From Hirundichthys speculiger (Eukaryota; Chordata; Actinopteri; Beloniformes; Exocoetidae), in assembly GCA_018398805.1 (NCBI GenBank), contig JAGFBZ010000722.1, positions 124,001-188,000 on the forward strand: a stretch of DNA of 64,000 nt. The letters are read 5' to 3'. Position numbers and translations under genes: made by a program. Position 1 is the stretch's first letter; the number at the start of each line of letters is the position of its first letter. The notes below the pieces were generated by a model. The model did not search any database. It saw nothing but the letters and a program-made list of their open reading frames with translations, and was not told the DNA's origin. This document shows positions 55,901 through 64,000 of this stretch, in pieces.

Positions 55901-58900
55901 AAATATTCAGCTTCAGCTGCAGTGTAAGATTCTGTTAGGAAAACCCTTTGTTACTATTATTTGGCTCTATGAAAGGCTTTAGAAGTCATCAGGGCCCGAC
56001 ACGGAGCCAAATAATAATAATAAAAGGTGACTTTATTGAGCAAATTATATCACTTCATCTATATGCGATTCATATTTATTTCCGGGCAGAAAAAGCAGAA
56101 GACACGTCCTGTTTTTGACTCATCTGACTCCGCCCACCCAGGCCCTCTTACCTGTGTGACGGTGTCGATGAGCGGAGTGACCATCACGCTCCACATCCTC
56201 CAGACCCGCTCCTTGTTCTGTAGCGCTCCGGCGCCACGGCTCACGGCGCCCAGCACCGCCTCCGCAAAGGCCAGCGGGGAGGCGGGTCCCGATAGACCGC
56301 AGCCAACCAGCGTCTGGAGGCAGTGGAAGAACCTGCAGACACATCCACGTTAAACCCTGCAGTCTACTAATGTGCCACCAGAATGTTAAATGAGGAGATG
56401 TTACACCACCAACTAGACTGAGGAGAGAAAAAAAAAATACAAAACACTAATCTGTAACAAATACACTATATTTCCAAAAGTATTTTTTCACCCATCCAGA
56501 TTATCAGAAGAGAAACCTTGTGGACAGCCTTCCCAGAAGAGTTGAAGCTGTTGAAGCTGCAAAGGGTGGAGCCACGTCATATTGATCAGGAATGGGAGGA
56601 GCTAAAGCTCATATGCGAGTCAAGGCAGGTGAGCAGATACCTTTGGTAATATAGTGTATATTCACGTAGCTACAAGAAACAAAAAGTCTTCACAAGTGGT
56701 CTCAAACGGACTTTTCTCCAGCTCTGTTACTGAGCTCCACCAGGAGCCGTCAACGCTGCAGGTTAGACCCACCTCTCGTCTTCTGTGAAGGCTGGCAGCA
56801 TGCTGCTGTTGAAGAGCTGGAGGATGAGGAACAGAGCCGGCGTTCCCTGAAGGAGAAAACAGAAAGGTTTTAGCAACCTCCCCAGACCGGAGCGTCCGTT
56901 AACAGAAGTTAACTCAGGAGGGCACCAACGTTCAGCACGTCCATCTTCCCAACTTGATAGGAGGCGGAGCCCAGAACTCGTTGGGGGATCGCCTTCACTG
57001 TGGCCTCGAACAGAACCTGAGGGAAGATACCACACAGTTACACGACGCAGGGACTAGTTTTTTTTTTTTTTTGATGTAAAGTTTCCGGATGAACCGTACC
57101 AGGATTCTGTGAGCAGGCAGAGCCTCCGAGGTGACGATGCTCTGCAGCGCCTGGAGCATCAGCGTGAGCGCCTCACAGCCCTGACGATCCTTTTTACTGC
57201 CGACTGACAGAACCAGAGCACACGTCGTTAAAACCCAGAGAGAGCTCACGCTCGCACCTTTCAACGCTTTTCGTAAAATGAGAGAAGAGCTTCATCATCG
57301 GGGTGAAACGCCCCTCAGCACCATCGGCTCTTCACAGCAGCCCAGACCACGATGGTCTGCAGGCTCAGACTTAAACTGATGATGATGATGATGTGAGTGG
57401 GTCAGGCAGGAGAGGAGAGCGAGGTCTCACCGGTCCTCCTCCCAGGAGTCAACAGCCCCGACCCAATCAGAGTGCTGTACGTGGAGCTGGGAGGCCGGAC
57501 CCACGGCTCGAAGGGCCCGGCGTCTGAGCAGCAGCCACAGAGGTGTGTTTCAGCTGTCCGGTTATTTCAGACAGCGAGGTTCAACAAGTCTGCAGTCACG
57601 CCAATAAACAGACCCTGAATCAGCTTTCAGACCTGTAAATCCAGCAACTTCAAGTTCTTTATTTCAAACTGCACAAAAACCCGAGTCCTGCCTCTCCTCA
57701 AGTCAGACATGACACCTTCAGCTACTTCAACATCTCTCTAGTTCTCAATACTACCAATCACACTTCACATTTTCTACAAAGCCTGATTCAGATGCCTAAA
57801 AATCTGCAGTCACATCCACACTACATGTGTGTTTGAATGTGGGTCGACTGGAAAGGTGCTCATCCACTTTTACGTTCTGAAGTCGTGTGAAATCGTCCCT
57901 CTTTGCCTTGTTTCTTTTGAATCTGATTTTAAATACAGATGCTCTGTAATAAAGTCACATACAACCCTTCCCGCTGTGGTAGCTCTGCTGCACGAACATC
58001 TAAACCACGGGTGTCAAACGGATCCATTTAAGGGTCGTGTTTCTGCAGGTTTTTGTTCCATCCAGCAGACACAGCTGACTTGTTTCATTCAATCAACTGA
58101 ACTGGTTCAGACCTTTAGTGAAGACAACTAGTTGATTGACTAAAACAAGTCAGCTGTGCTGCTGCATGGTTGGAACAAAAACCTGCAGCCATACGGTCCT
58201 TTCACGGATCAGTAAATAGTCCATAAAACTGAATGAGGAAACTGTTAAAATGATCCTCTATTACAGCTGCAGGACAGATCGATCCAAACTGGGTGATAAT
58301 GAATCAGTCAAACATGAACGCTGCATCACTCTGACAGCAGAACGGCTATTTTTAATCACTTTATAACTGTACTACAACTTTTTTATTTTCCTCTTTTCCT
58401 AAAATGGGTTATATGCGTGTTATAAGAGGCACAGCTTTGAAATGAGTCGTGATTTCCCATCAGAGCAGAGAGGAAACATGAGAAGGACTTACCGGTGTCT
58501 ATCGTCAAGTTGACCAAACGGACCAGACTTGTCCAGATGACAGCCAAGAGGGACTCTGCAAGAGAAACCAATTACATGAGACTGGAGTCTAAACCACAGA
58601 AAATACAAACCAGCACTTACCTATCCTGAGAGAATACGATTATATACATTGTTTCCTGGCGGGTTTTAATAAAGGACTACTGCAGTGGACTGGACTGGGA
58701 TCTATTATTCAAGAGTCCCAAAACAACCTGTGAACTGATTTTTGAACTGGGTTGCTTTTATTGTATAAAACAAGCAGGTCTGTAAGGGATCATGGGTGAT
58801 CTGTGGTCCTGTCCTCTGACTGATGATGCTTCATTTAAGAGCAGAGAACAAAACTGTACCGGGTATGTCAGCAAGGACGTCATGTGATTCAATTCAATTT

Positions 58901-61900
58901 TACTTGTATAGCGTCTGTTACAATGTCAATTGTCTCTAGGTGCTTTACAGAGACCCAGATCATGACCCCTGAACAAATATCATTAACTAAAATTATAATA
59001 TTAAATCCTAAACAAGGATAATGGATATTCTAGGAACGACGAGTAATCCTGCACTCTGAGAGCGGAGAGCTCTATCAGGAGCATAACATGCTATCAGGTC
59101 TTGTAAATAACGAGGAGCTAGGCCATTAAGGACCTTGTACGTGAGAAGCAGAATTTTAAACTCAATCCAAAATTTCACGGGAAGCCAATGGAGGGAGGCT
59201 AACGGGAGAGACACGATCTTGCTTGCGGATTCCTGTCAGCACCCTCGCTGCTGCGTTCTGGATCAGTTGAAGGCTATTCAGCGAGCTTTTCGGACATCCT
59301 GCTAACAACGCATTACAATAATCCAGTCTAGAACTGACAAACACGTGGATTAATTTTTCAGCATCACCCTGGGAGAGGATGCTCCTAATCTTGGAGATAT
59401 TTCAGAGATGAAAAAAAGGCTGTCCGACAAACCTGATTAATATGCTGCTTAAATGACATATCCTGATCAAAAATGACTCCAAGATTTTTCACAGCTGTGC
59501 TAGAAGCCAGTTTAAACCCAGTCAATCCATTCCTCAAGTGTTTGGGACCAAAGACAATAACCTGTTTTATCCGAGTTTAGAAGCAAAAAGTTAGAGGACA
59601 TCCAGGACTTAATGTCATTAAGACACCCTTGAAGTTTAGCCAAAGGTTTTGTTTCTTCTGGTTTCATAGATAAGTACAGCTGCGTATCATCAGCGTAGCA
59701 ATGAAAGTTTATGCCATGGCTCTGGATAATTTTTCCCAAGGGCAACATGTATAAAGTGAAAAGGATTGGTCCCAGAACTGAACCCTGTGGGACGCCATAG
59801 CAGACCCTAGTCCGTGCAGAAGAAACATTATTAACATGGACGAACTGGAACCTGTCAGATAGTTATGACTTAAACCAGCCTAATGCTGTCCCTTTAATTC
59901 CAACAGTGTGCTCTAATCTATGCAGCAAAAGGTCGTGATCTACAGTATCAAAAGCAGCACTGAGGTCCAGCAGAACAAGGACAGAAACTAATCCATTGTC
60001 TGAGGCCATGAGGAGGTCGTTGGAGACTCTAATCAGCACCGTTTCTGTGCTATGATGAGTTCTAAACCCTGACTGAAAAACCTCAAATAGATCATTTCTA
60101 TCCAGGTGTTCTCCTAACTAGCTAGCAACTATTTTTTCCAGAATTTTAGAGATAAATGGAAGGTTGGATATTGGTCTAGTTTGCCAAGATGTCCGGGTCA
60201 AGAGATGGTTTCTTGAGCAAAGGTTTTATAACTGCAACTTTAAAAACCTGATTGTAGAGATAGGTCAATCTGATCACGGCAAAATGAAAGGCCATCATCC
60301 CACCAGGCCAATGGCAGGAGAGCTCAACAGACTCGCCTACTGAAGACAGGAGTTTAAAGCTCTCAGGTATCTGTTTTATCCACAAACGTATGCCGAGCGT
60401 CATTTTGGACGCAGTTTTCTTCAGTCAGCTTCAAGGAAACCAAACGGAGAATATTTTCAGACCTGTTCCAGTCTTGTCGGATAACTAAGATGCCATTTTT
60501 GGTCAGGTATTTTAAGAGGAGTCTGTACGGGTGAACCGAGCGTCTATGCAGCCTCCGACAATCCCTCTGGAGCTCCAACTAAAGAACTGAAGTCAGTCAG
60601 GTGTCAGCAGGTTACCTGGAGCGTCTTTGCCGACGTTGATGAAGCCGTCTCTGACGTTGGAGATGAGCACCGCGGCATGTTTGCTGAATGATGACGCACC
60701 AGCGAGGAGCGGCTGCTTCAGGGGCTCTGGAAACAAAAAACCCCAAAACATTTCATTTTCAATCCAAACAGCGTTGACAGGTTGAGGTACTGACAGGATA
60801 AAATACTCAAACTGACAGCTGTGAAACCTAAAAGGACCGGTTCAACGTCCGTGTTCAATCTGTCCCCTCTGGATTACTGCATCGACATCAGAGCCATGAA
60901 TCTTTACTGTCCTCTAGATTTCATTCAATCAGTGAATTTGGTATCTTTTCAGTTTCCCTCATGATCAGACGACCTGCTGGAAGGATGTTACAGACGCAGC
61001 ACTGATTTACACCAGTAGAAACAGCTCCCACCTACAGTCGAGAAGTCTGACTTGATCCACATGCTGAACACAATCGACCCCAGACGCCATACTGTTCATT
61101 ATTCTGCTCGATTGCTTATTTAAATCAGATTCATCTTCATCAGTGGAAAGTACAAGTGCTCAAAATGATGACGCTCAGTTTTAGCATTCAATCCAAAGTG
61201 CAATAATTTTGAGGTTCAAAGTGCAGCATATAAAAAAATATATACAAAAAAAAAAAAGAGGAGTAAACATATTATGTATATAAATCTATCCAGTTGTGTT
61301 TAGTTGATAAGTTTATACTTAAATATGACATTTGATTAAAATGGAAAACCAGGTGTGGCATTTAACCAAATCACCCAGCGCTACTTTTCTACTGAACTTA
61401 TTTGTAAGAAACACTGATTTTTCCATAATTAAGCAATAGTTTGAGTAGTCTGAGTAATGTGGAAGCAGCTAACTGAGCTGTAGGACAAGCAATAAACAGA
61501 ACAGGAGCCTAAATTCATGTAAGCTGAGGAGGAGACCTCAAAGATGTTGACCAGAAGCAAAACGGGCCGTCAGGGAGGCCAACAAGTATCAGATCTTATT
61601 TAGTCATCTACCCTGAACATTTGACATCAGTGGAAGTGCAGAAGATTGGACCAAAATAAGTTTCAGCTCCTTGAAAAAAATCCCAGAGGTCGTTACGTTG
61701 TTGTGCTAAAGGCAGCTTTAGGTATTTAACGCCAACTGTTGAATCACCAAGTCAGAGGGATTCATCTCCCCTGATGCTGATGTCGCCCACATCCATGTGG
61801 GGATCCATCTTGGAATCGAGATCTTTCCCCACATCTAACCAACACTCCACCCCACAGTAAGACTGACTAAAAAAAAAAAAAAGCCAACAGAGACAGACAA

Positions 61901-63824
61901 GCAGGGAACAGGGACATCACTCAGGACAACGAAGCTGAAGTGTGACTGCGACCCACCCAGACTCAGGACGAATTTGTTCTTTGCCGCAGCAGCAGCGACC
62001 TCCGGTCCTAGAAGGTAGTGGAGCAGCATCTCCAGGCCCAGCAGCTGGATGGAGGGGAAGGTGGAGGGAACCTGCATGCTGGAGTTCAGGTTCATCCGAG
62101 GCGTGACGACCGAGGTGTTAAAGCTCGAATTACCTGCTGAAGGCAGACGGACAGAACGCGTTACAGCCGTGGTGCCGATCCGGCTGGTGAACGTGCGGCG
62201 GACCGGGGAGGCCTACCAGACTTGGGCGTGCCGGGCACAACCGCTCCGTTCTGAGTTATGGATCGGGAAGGAGTGCCGGGGACGGACGAAGAATCGGGCC
62301 CGATGGTGGACTGGAGCAGAGGTACGGACACCTGCGGAGGTTCAGTCGCAACGCCGTGAGTTGATGCCAGGCATAACCGCAACGACAGTTTCACAATTCA
62401 TGATGAAAAAGTGTTCAGATCTGAAAGATACACGACCGACTGAGACCAGCATCTGACCTGATCGAAGTTGGGCGACAGGTTGGATCCCAGCTGCACCACC
62501 AGGTACCACCACACCTCCACCTTGGTGAGCATCAGGGCCTCTGTCCTGACGTGGATGGACGCCAGCGGCTGCATCAGGAGCTTCATGCGTTTGGCGCTGC
62601 ACAGGATATCTGGAAGAGTTTTAAACACTGGCATTCGTGACTGAACCACTTCGCCTGAAATCACGGCGGGGGGCGGAGCTGCTGGGCTCACCTGGGTTGA
62701 GAGCAAAGTTGTCGATGAGGCTCTTCCAGGCGATGAAGGCGATCTTCTTGATTGTTGGAGAGGAGCTGCGGAAACCCAGTTCCTCCAGGTGCAGCAGAGA
62801 GTTGATGAAGGGTCCGCCCCTGTGCAGCAGCTGCGCAGGAAACACACGACCGCATTTCTGACTTTCACCACGGCAACAATCTAGTTCCTCAGCTGAAAGC
62901 TCATTTGTATTCACAGCAGGTAAATGAGATCTAATCACAAGGGGTCATTTGAGATGCACGGCATGAAAACGTCCTCTGGGATCACACAGGAGGACACGTT
63001 TAATTGTTTGTAATTTGAACCTTTAAATGGCAAAGCCGAGTGTGACTCAGTGTTACGTTTGTTAAAGCTCAGCTGCTCACAGACAGTTAATGAAGTTCAT
63101 CAAAGCCTGGCAGCTTTAAAAGCTCAAAGTGCCACTCAAAAGGAAGATAACGCTAAATTAAGAGGTTTCTGAGTTCTGTAGCTTTGTACGCACAACACGG
63201 ACGAGCGTAAACACTTTACCTTCCCGAGCAGCTTCACGAACAAAGGCCAGAGCTTCAGGACGTTGGTTTCATTCTTGGACATGAAAAGCTTCTGCAGCTC
63301 TGGGATCAGTTTCTGTGCAGACAGACATGCCAGTTAAGTTTATTAAATCTAAACTTCACAACTTTGTGAAGAAAGTCAGTTAAAGGAAGGGAATGAAAAG
63401 ACACAAACTACTGTTATGAACTACAATCCAGCAGATACTCACAGTAGACATGATCGGCTCAATGACAGCCGCCACCTCCGCCTGTTTGGTCAGCAGCAGA
63501 GGCAGGCCCATCTCCATGGCAGCGGCGGCCCGCAGACGCACCTTCGACGCAGAGTGCACCACCAGCGGGATGACCAGTTTGGCCCACTGCACCGCTGTGT
63601 CACCCATCTGGGTCGGCACCTGCTCCAACATCCTGTAGATGACCAGAACCAAACCCACAGTGATGAGAGGTGATGATGGATTAGATCCTCCAAATCCTTT
63701 GGCCATCTTTTAAAAAAAAAGGTTTTTACTTGATGACGACATTCAAAGCTTCGTGCTCCATCACCACAGACTGGATGTCCTCTCTGCTCCAGACGCTCTC
63801 CAGAGAGGTCAGCACCATCGGTAC
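43680..63824 (-). CDS. rif1: rif1, Rap1-interacting factor 1 homolog (replication timing regulatory factor 1)
   Basis: RIF1 sets replication timing by bringing PP1 to chromatin, and works with 53BP1 to limit end resection at double-strand breaks. Thirty-one exons from 63730-63824 down to 43680-43969 join with matching phases. They encode an N-terminal HEAT/ARM-repeat region, a long disordered region in one 3.3-kb exon, the PP1 sites SILK and RVSF, the DNA-binding segment [20 protein letters not shown], and the C-terminal oligomerisation region. The start codon and first exons lie beyond 64000. Two exons have a one-base indel against the conserved frame (46025-46142 and 46797-50136). The neighbours are unrelated genes. 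Confidence 0.96.
43999..45499 (+). mobile_element. hAT-type element in last rif1 intron, perfect TSD
   Basis: Begins TAGGCTTTCTCAAC and ends GTCGAGAACCACTG, imperfect inverted ends of the CAGTGGTTCTC hAT type. The flanks are a perfect 8-bp duplication ATTTAGAT (43991-43998, 45500-45507). The interior is interrupted by another hAT-like element. Confidence 0.82.
44374..45352 (+). mobile_element. Nested hAT-type element, 3' end missing
   Basis: Starts TAGGGATGCACGATAAT and runs collinear with 5437-6567 (for example CAGGAAATTATG, GCAGTGCCTCGCT, AGTGAATGTTATGTTCAAGT). Similarity stops near 45352, and the right inverted terminus is absent. It lies inside the element at 43999-45499. Confidence 0.78.
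45568..45694 (-). CDS. rif1: rif1 exon: acidic linker in C-terminal region
   Basis: 127 nt, phase 0 to phase 1, encoding [36 protein letters not shown] and ISGEML. Less conserved, placed by exact phase fit with both neighbours. Confidence 0.9.
45774..45924 (-). CDS. rif1: rif1 exon: alphaCTD-like DNA-binding segment
   Basis: 151 nt encoding [39 protein letters not shown] and [11 protein letters not shown]. Nearly identical to human RIF1 here, the segment likened to the C-terminal domain of bacterial RNA polymerase alpha subunit and able to bind DNA. Confidence 0.97.
46025..46142 (-). CDS. rif1: rif1 exon: conserved region before DNA-binding segment, 1-nt deletion
   Basis: Encodes [36 protein letters not shown] and then leaves frame. 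The next exon needs a phase-2 junction (TG|G, Trp), but this exon is 118 nt and ends in phase 1. One extra C in the C run at 46033-46036 (G run on the plus strand) would give a residue pair matching the human ..MW.RG.G junction. A homopolymer error is likely. Confidence 0.88.
46418..46710 (-). CDS. rif1: rif1 exons: RVSF PP1-docking motif and basic linker
   Basis: Exons 46582-46710 (43 codons) and 46418-46504 (29 codons), both phase 0. The first begins [20 protein letters not shown], with the PP1-binding RVSF. The second ends [11 protein letters not shown]. With the SILK motif closing the previous exon they form the conserved bipartite PP1 site. A serine inside RVSF is a classic place for phospho-control of PP1 binding (family knowledge). 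Confidence 0.95.
46797..50136 (-). CDS. rif1: rif1 large exon: disordered region with S/TQ sites and SILK motif, 1-nt insertion
   Basis: 3340 nt between acceptor CTTTCAG and donor GTAAGG, one base more than a multiple of three. The first part reads on to about DPDEREAKY. The rest (from about [14 protein letters not shown]) is in the next frame, so one surplus base lies at about 49349-49369, in an A4 or A5 run on the minus strand. The protein is acidic and Ser/Gln-rich with many SQ and TQ sites, fitting ATM/ATR-type targets. It holds the conserved [12 protein letters not shown] block and ends with [16 protein letters not shown], which includes the PP1-docking SILK motif. An internal 60-bp repeat array lies at 48430-48909. 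Confidence 0.93.
48430..48909 (-). repeat. rif1: 60-bp coding minisatellite in rif1, eight units
   Basis: Eight units in exact 60-bp register (plus-strand marker GTCTGGGAG near 48454, 48514, 48574, 48634, 48694, 48754, 48814 and 48874; slightly varied in the fifth and eighth). Each encodes 20 residues like [20 protein letters not shown], including an SQT site. The period is a multiple of three, so the frame is kept. Confidence 0.93.
50679..51073 (+). mobile_element. TTAA-flanked DNA element in rif1 intron
   Basis: Ends AGGTGGGGTGGGTGTTG and CAACACCTACTCCACCT, with TTAA on both sides (50675-50678, 51074-51077). TTAA targets fit Kolobok or piggyBac superfamilies. 395 bp, non-coding. Confidence 0.75.
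51190..52120 (-). CDS. rif1: rif1 exons: end of HEAT domain and linker
   Basis: Exons 51978-52120, 51807-51896 and 51190-51244. They encode [20 protein letters not shown] and QKEVKRTK, then [20 protein letters not shown], then a short acidic linker. These are among the best conserved RIF1 blocks ([26 protein letters not shown]). Confidence 0.94.
52121..53531 (-). other. rif1 intron, mostly unrecognised
   Basis: Contains an L2-type 3' end fragment at about 52820-52885 (TTTAGTTGTATAGCACATTT, then CAAGGTGCTTTACATAAAA), and homopolymer runs at about 52573-52589 and 53180-53194. No exon seen. Confidence 0.5.
53532..58555 (-). CDS. rif1: rif1 exons: HEAT repeats, downstream block
   Basis: Exons 58493-58555, 57431-57523, 57100-57203, 56930-57016, 56773-56846, 56152-56332, 55067-55177, 54831-54980, 54627-54726, 54247-54536, 53957-54159, 53745-53838 and 53532-53663. 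Conserved pieces include [67 protein letters not shown] and [19 protein letters not shown]. Exon 57431-57523 is the least conserved and is called mainly on phase fit. Exon 55067-55177 uses a weak donor (GTCCGT). Confidence 0.92.
55178..56151 (-). other. rif1 intron, nothing recognised
   Basis: Open frames at 55449-55781 (+) and 55539-55788 (-) have no recognisable homology or splice context. Only an (AAT)n run near 56009-56025 stands out. Confidence 0.5.
56464..56656 (+). mobile_element. Tc1-like MITE (CACTATAT ends)
   Basis: Starts CACTATATTTCCAAAAGTAT and ends GGTAATATAGTG, flanked by TA (56462-56463, 56657-56658). The CCAAAAGTATT..CACCCATCC type is a known fish Tc1-like family. 193 bp, non-coding, in a rif1 intron. 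Confidence 0.85.
58006..58210. repeat. Foldback element in rif1 intron
   Basis: Arms at 58043-58085 and 58143-58188 are imperfect reverse complements over about 43-46 bp (CTGCAGGTTTTTGTTCCA against TGGAACAAAAACCTGCAG). Similarity extends outward to GTGTCAAACGGATCC and CACGGATCAG. Probably a hairpin-type non-autonomous DNA element; the TSD is unclear. Confidence 0.7.
58885..60590 (-). mobile_element. L2-type LINE, decayed, in rif1 intron
   Basis: Minus-strand fragments encode [20 protein letters not shown] near 60180, [13 protein letters not shown] (intact YADD catalytic box) near 59690, [20 protein letters not shown] near 59300 and ASLHWLPV near 59190. The 3' end near 58890 has the CTTGTATAGCGTCTGTTACA-type LINE tail. 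Several frameshifts and stops are present. It is oriented like rif1. Confidence 0.85.
60616..63824 (-). CDS. rif1: rif1 exons: N-terminal HEAT repeats, upstream block
   Basis: Exons 63730-63824, 63443-63632, 63220-63312, 62692-62830, 62458-62609, 62217-62331, 61957-62133 and 60616-60726. Hallmarks in order are [80 protein letters not shown] and [19 protein letters not shown]. These match the vertebrate RIF1 HEAT-repeat domain, which binds DNA and phosphorylated 53BP1. All boundaries are GT-AG with consistent phases. The window begins some way inside the domain. Confidence 0.94.
60727..61956 (-). other. rif1 intron, nothing recognised
   Basis: AT-rich, with an A run at about 61246-61258 and another at about 61869-61881. 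No exon or transposon ends seen. Confidence 0.5.
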
Positions 63825-64000
63825 CTGAGCGGCAGAAACAACACGGATCAGCTTTCGCAACAGCACCACTCTACTGTCACCCTCCAGTAAGATATGCAAG
63901 CAGCTGCTCTTTCAGCTGTTAAATTTGGAAAAACACTGTATTAGGGGGGAAAAAAAGAAAATGTAATTGTTGTAATTAGAGGCCTTATTTTCCCAAATAA

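Overview
This window is genomic DNA from a ray-finned (teleost) fish. The genes are split by GT-AG introns. The non-coding sequence is full of fish-type repeats: hAT and Tc1/mariner-like terminal-inverted-repeat elements with target-site duplications, L2-type and RTE-type LINEs, (TG)n tracts and minisatellites. I see no operons, tRNA/rRNA genes, CRISPR arrays or viral genes.

Three protein-coding genes can be supported. (1) raph1 (lamellipodin), + strand, 1720-11270, enters with its 5' half outside the window. The visible exons encode the end of the RA-PH module, the PH domain and one 2.3-kb proline-rich terminal exon with four FPPPP motifs. (2) A ColQ-like collagen (acetylcholinesterase collagenic tail peptide-like), - strand, about 21.0-42.4 kb. 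It has a probable 5'UTR exon, a signal-peptide exon, a proline-rich attachment (PRAD) exon, short Gly-X-Y exons and a ColQ-type C-terminal trimerisation segment. The cysteine-rich tail of classical ColQ is not found in the window. (3) rif1, - strand, 43680-63824, continues upstream past the window end. I traced 31 exons whose splice phases join: HEAT-repeat exons, one 3.3-kb exon for the disordered region, the SILK and RVSF PP1-docking exons, the alphaCTD-like DNA-binding exon and the C-terminal exon.

Layout: 1-11.3 kb raph1, with several hAT-type insertions in its introns; 11.3-21 kb its 3'UTR and a gene-free stretch of small DNA transposons; 21-42.4 kb the ColQ-like gene, whose large introns hold an L2 LINE with an internal 59-bp minisatellite, a nearly complete RTE LINE and a hAT element; 43-64 kb rif1, with a nested hAT pair, a TTAA-flanked element, a foldback and an L2 LINE in its introns. 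The three genes have unrelated roles (actin protrusion, extracellular enzyme anchoring, replication timing/DNA repair) and nothing suggests they act together.

Five conserved exons in three genes each carry a one-base indel relative to the conserved frame. This looks like residual assembly error rather than three dying genes. The most interesting biology is the short ColQ-like gene, followed by an eight-unit S/TQ-bearing coding repeat in rif1.
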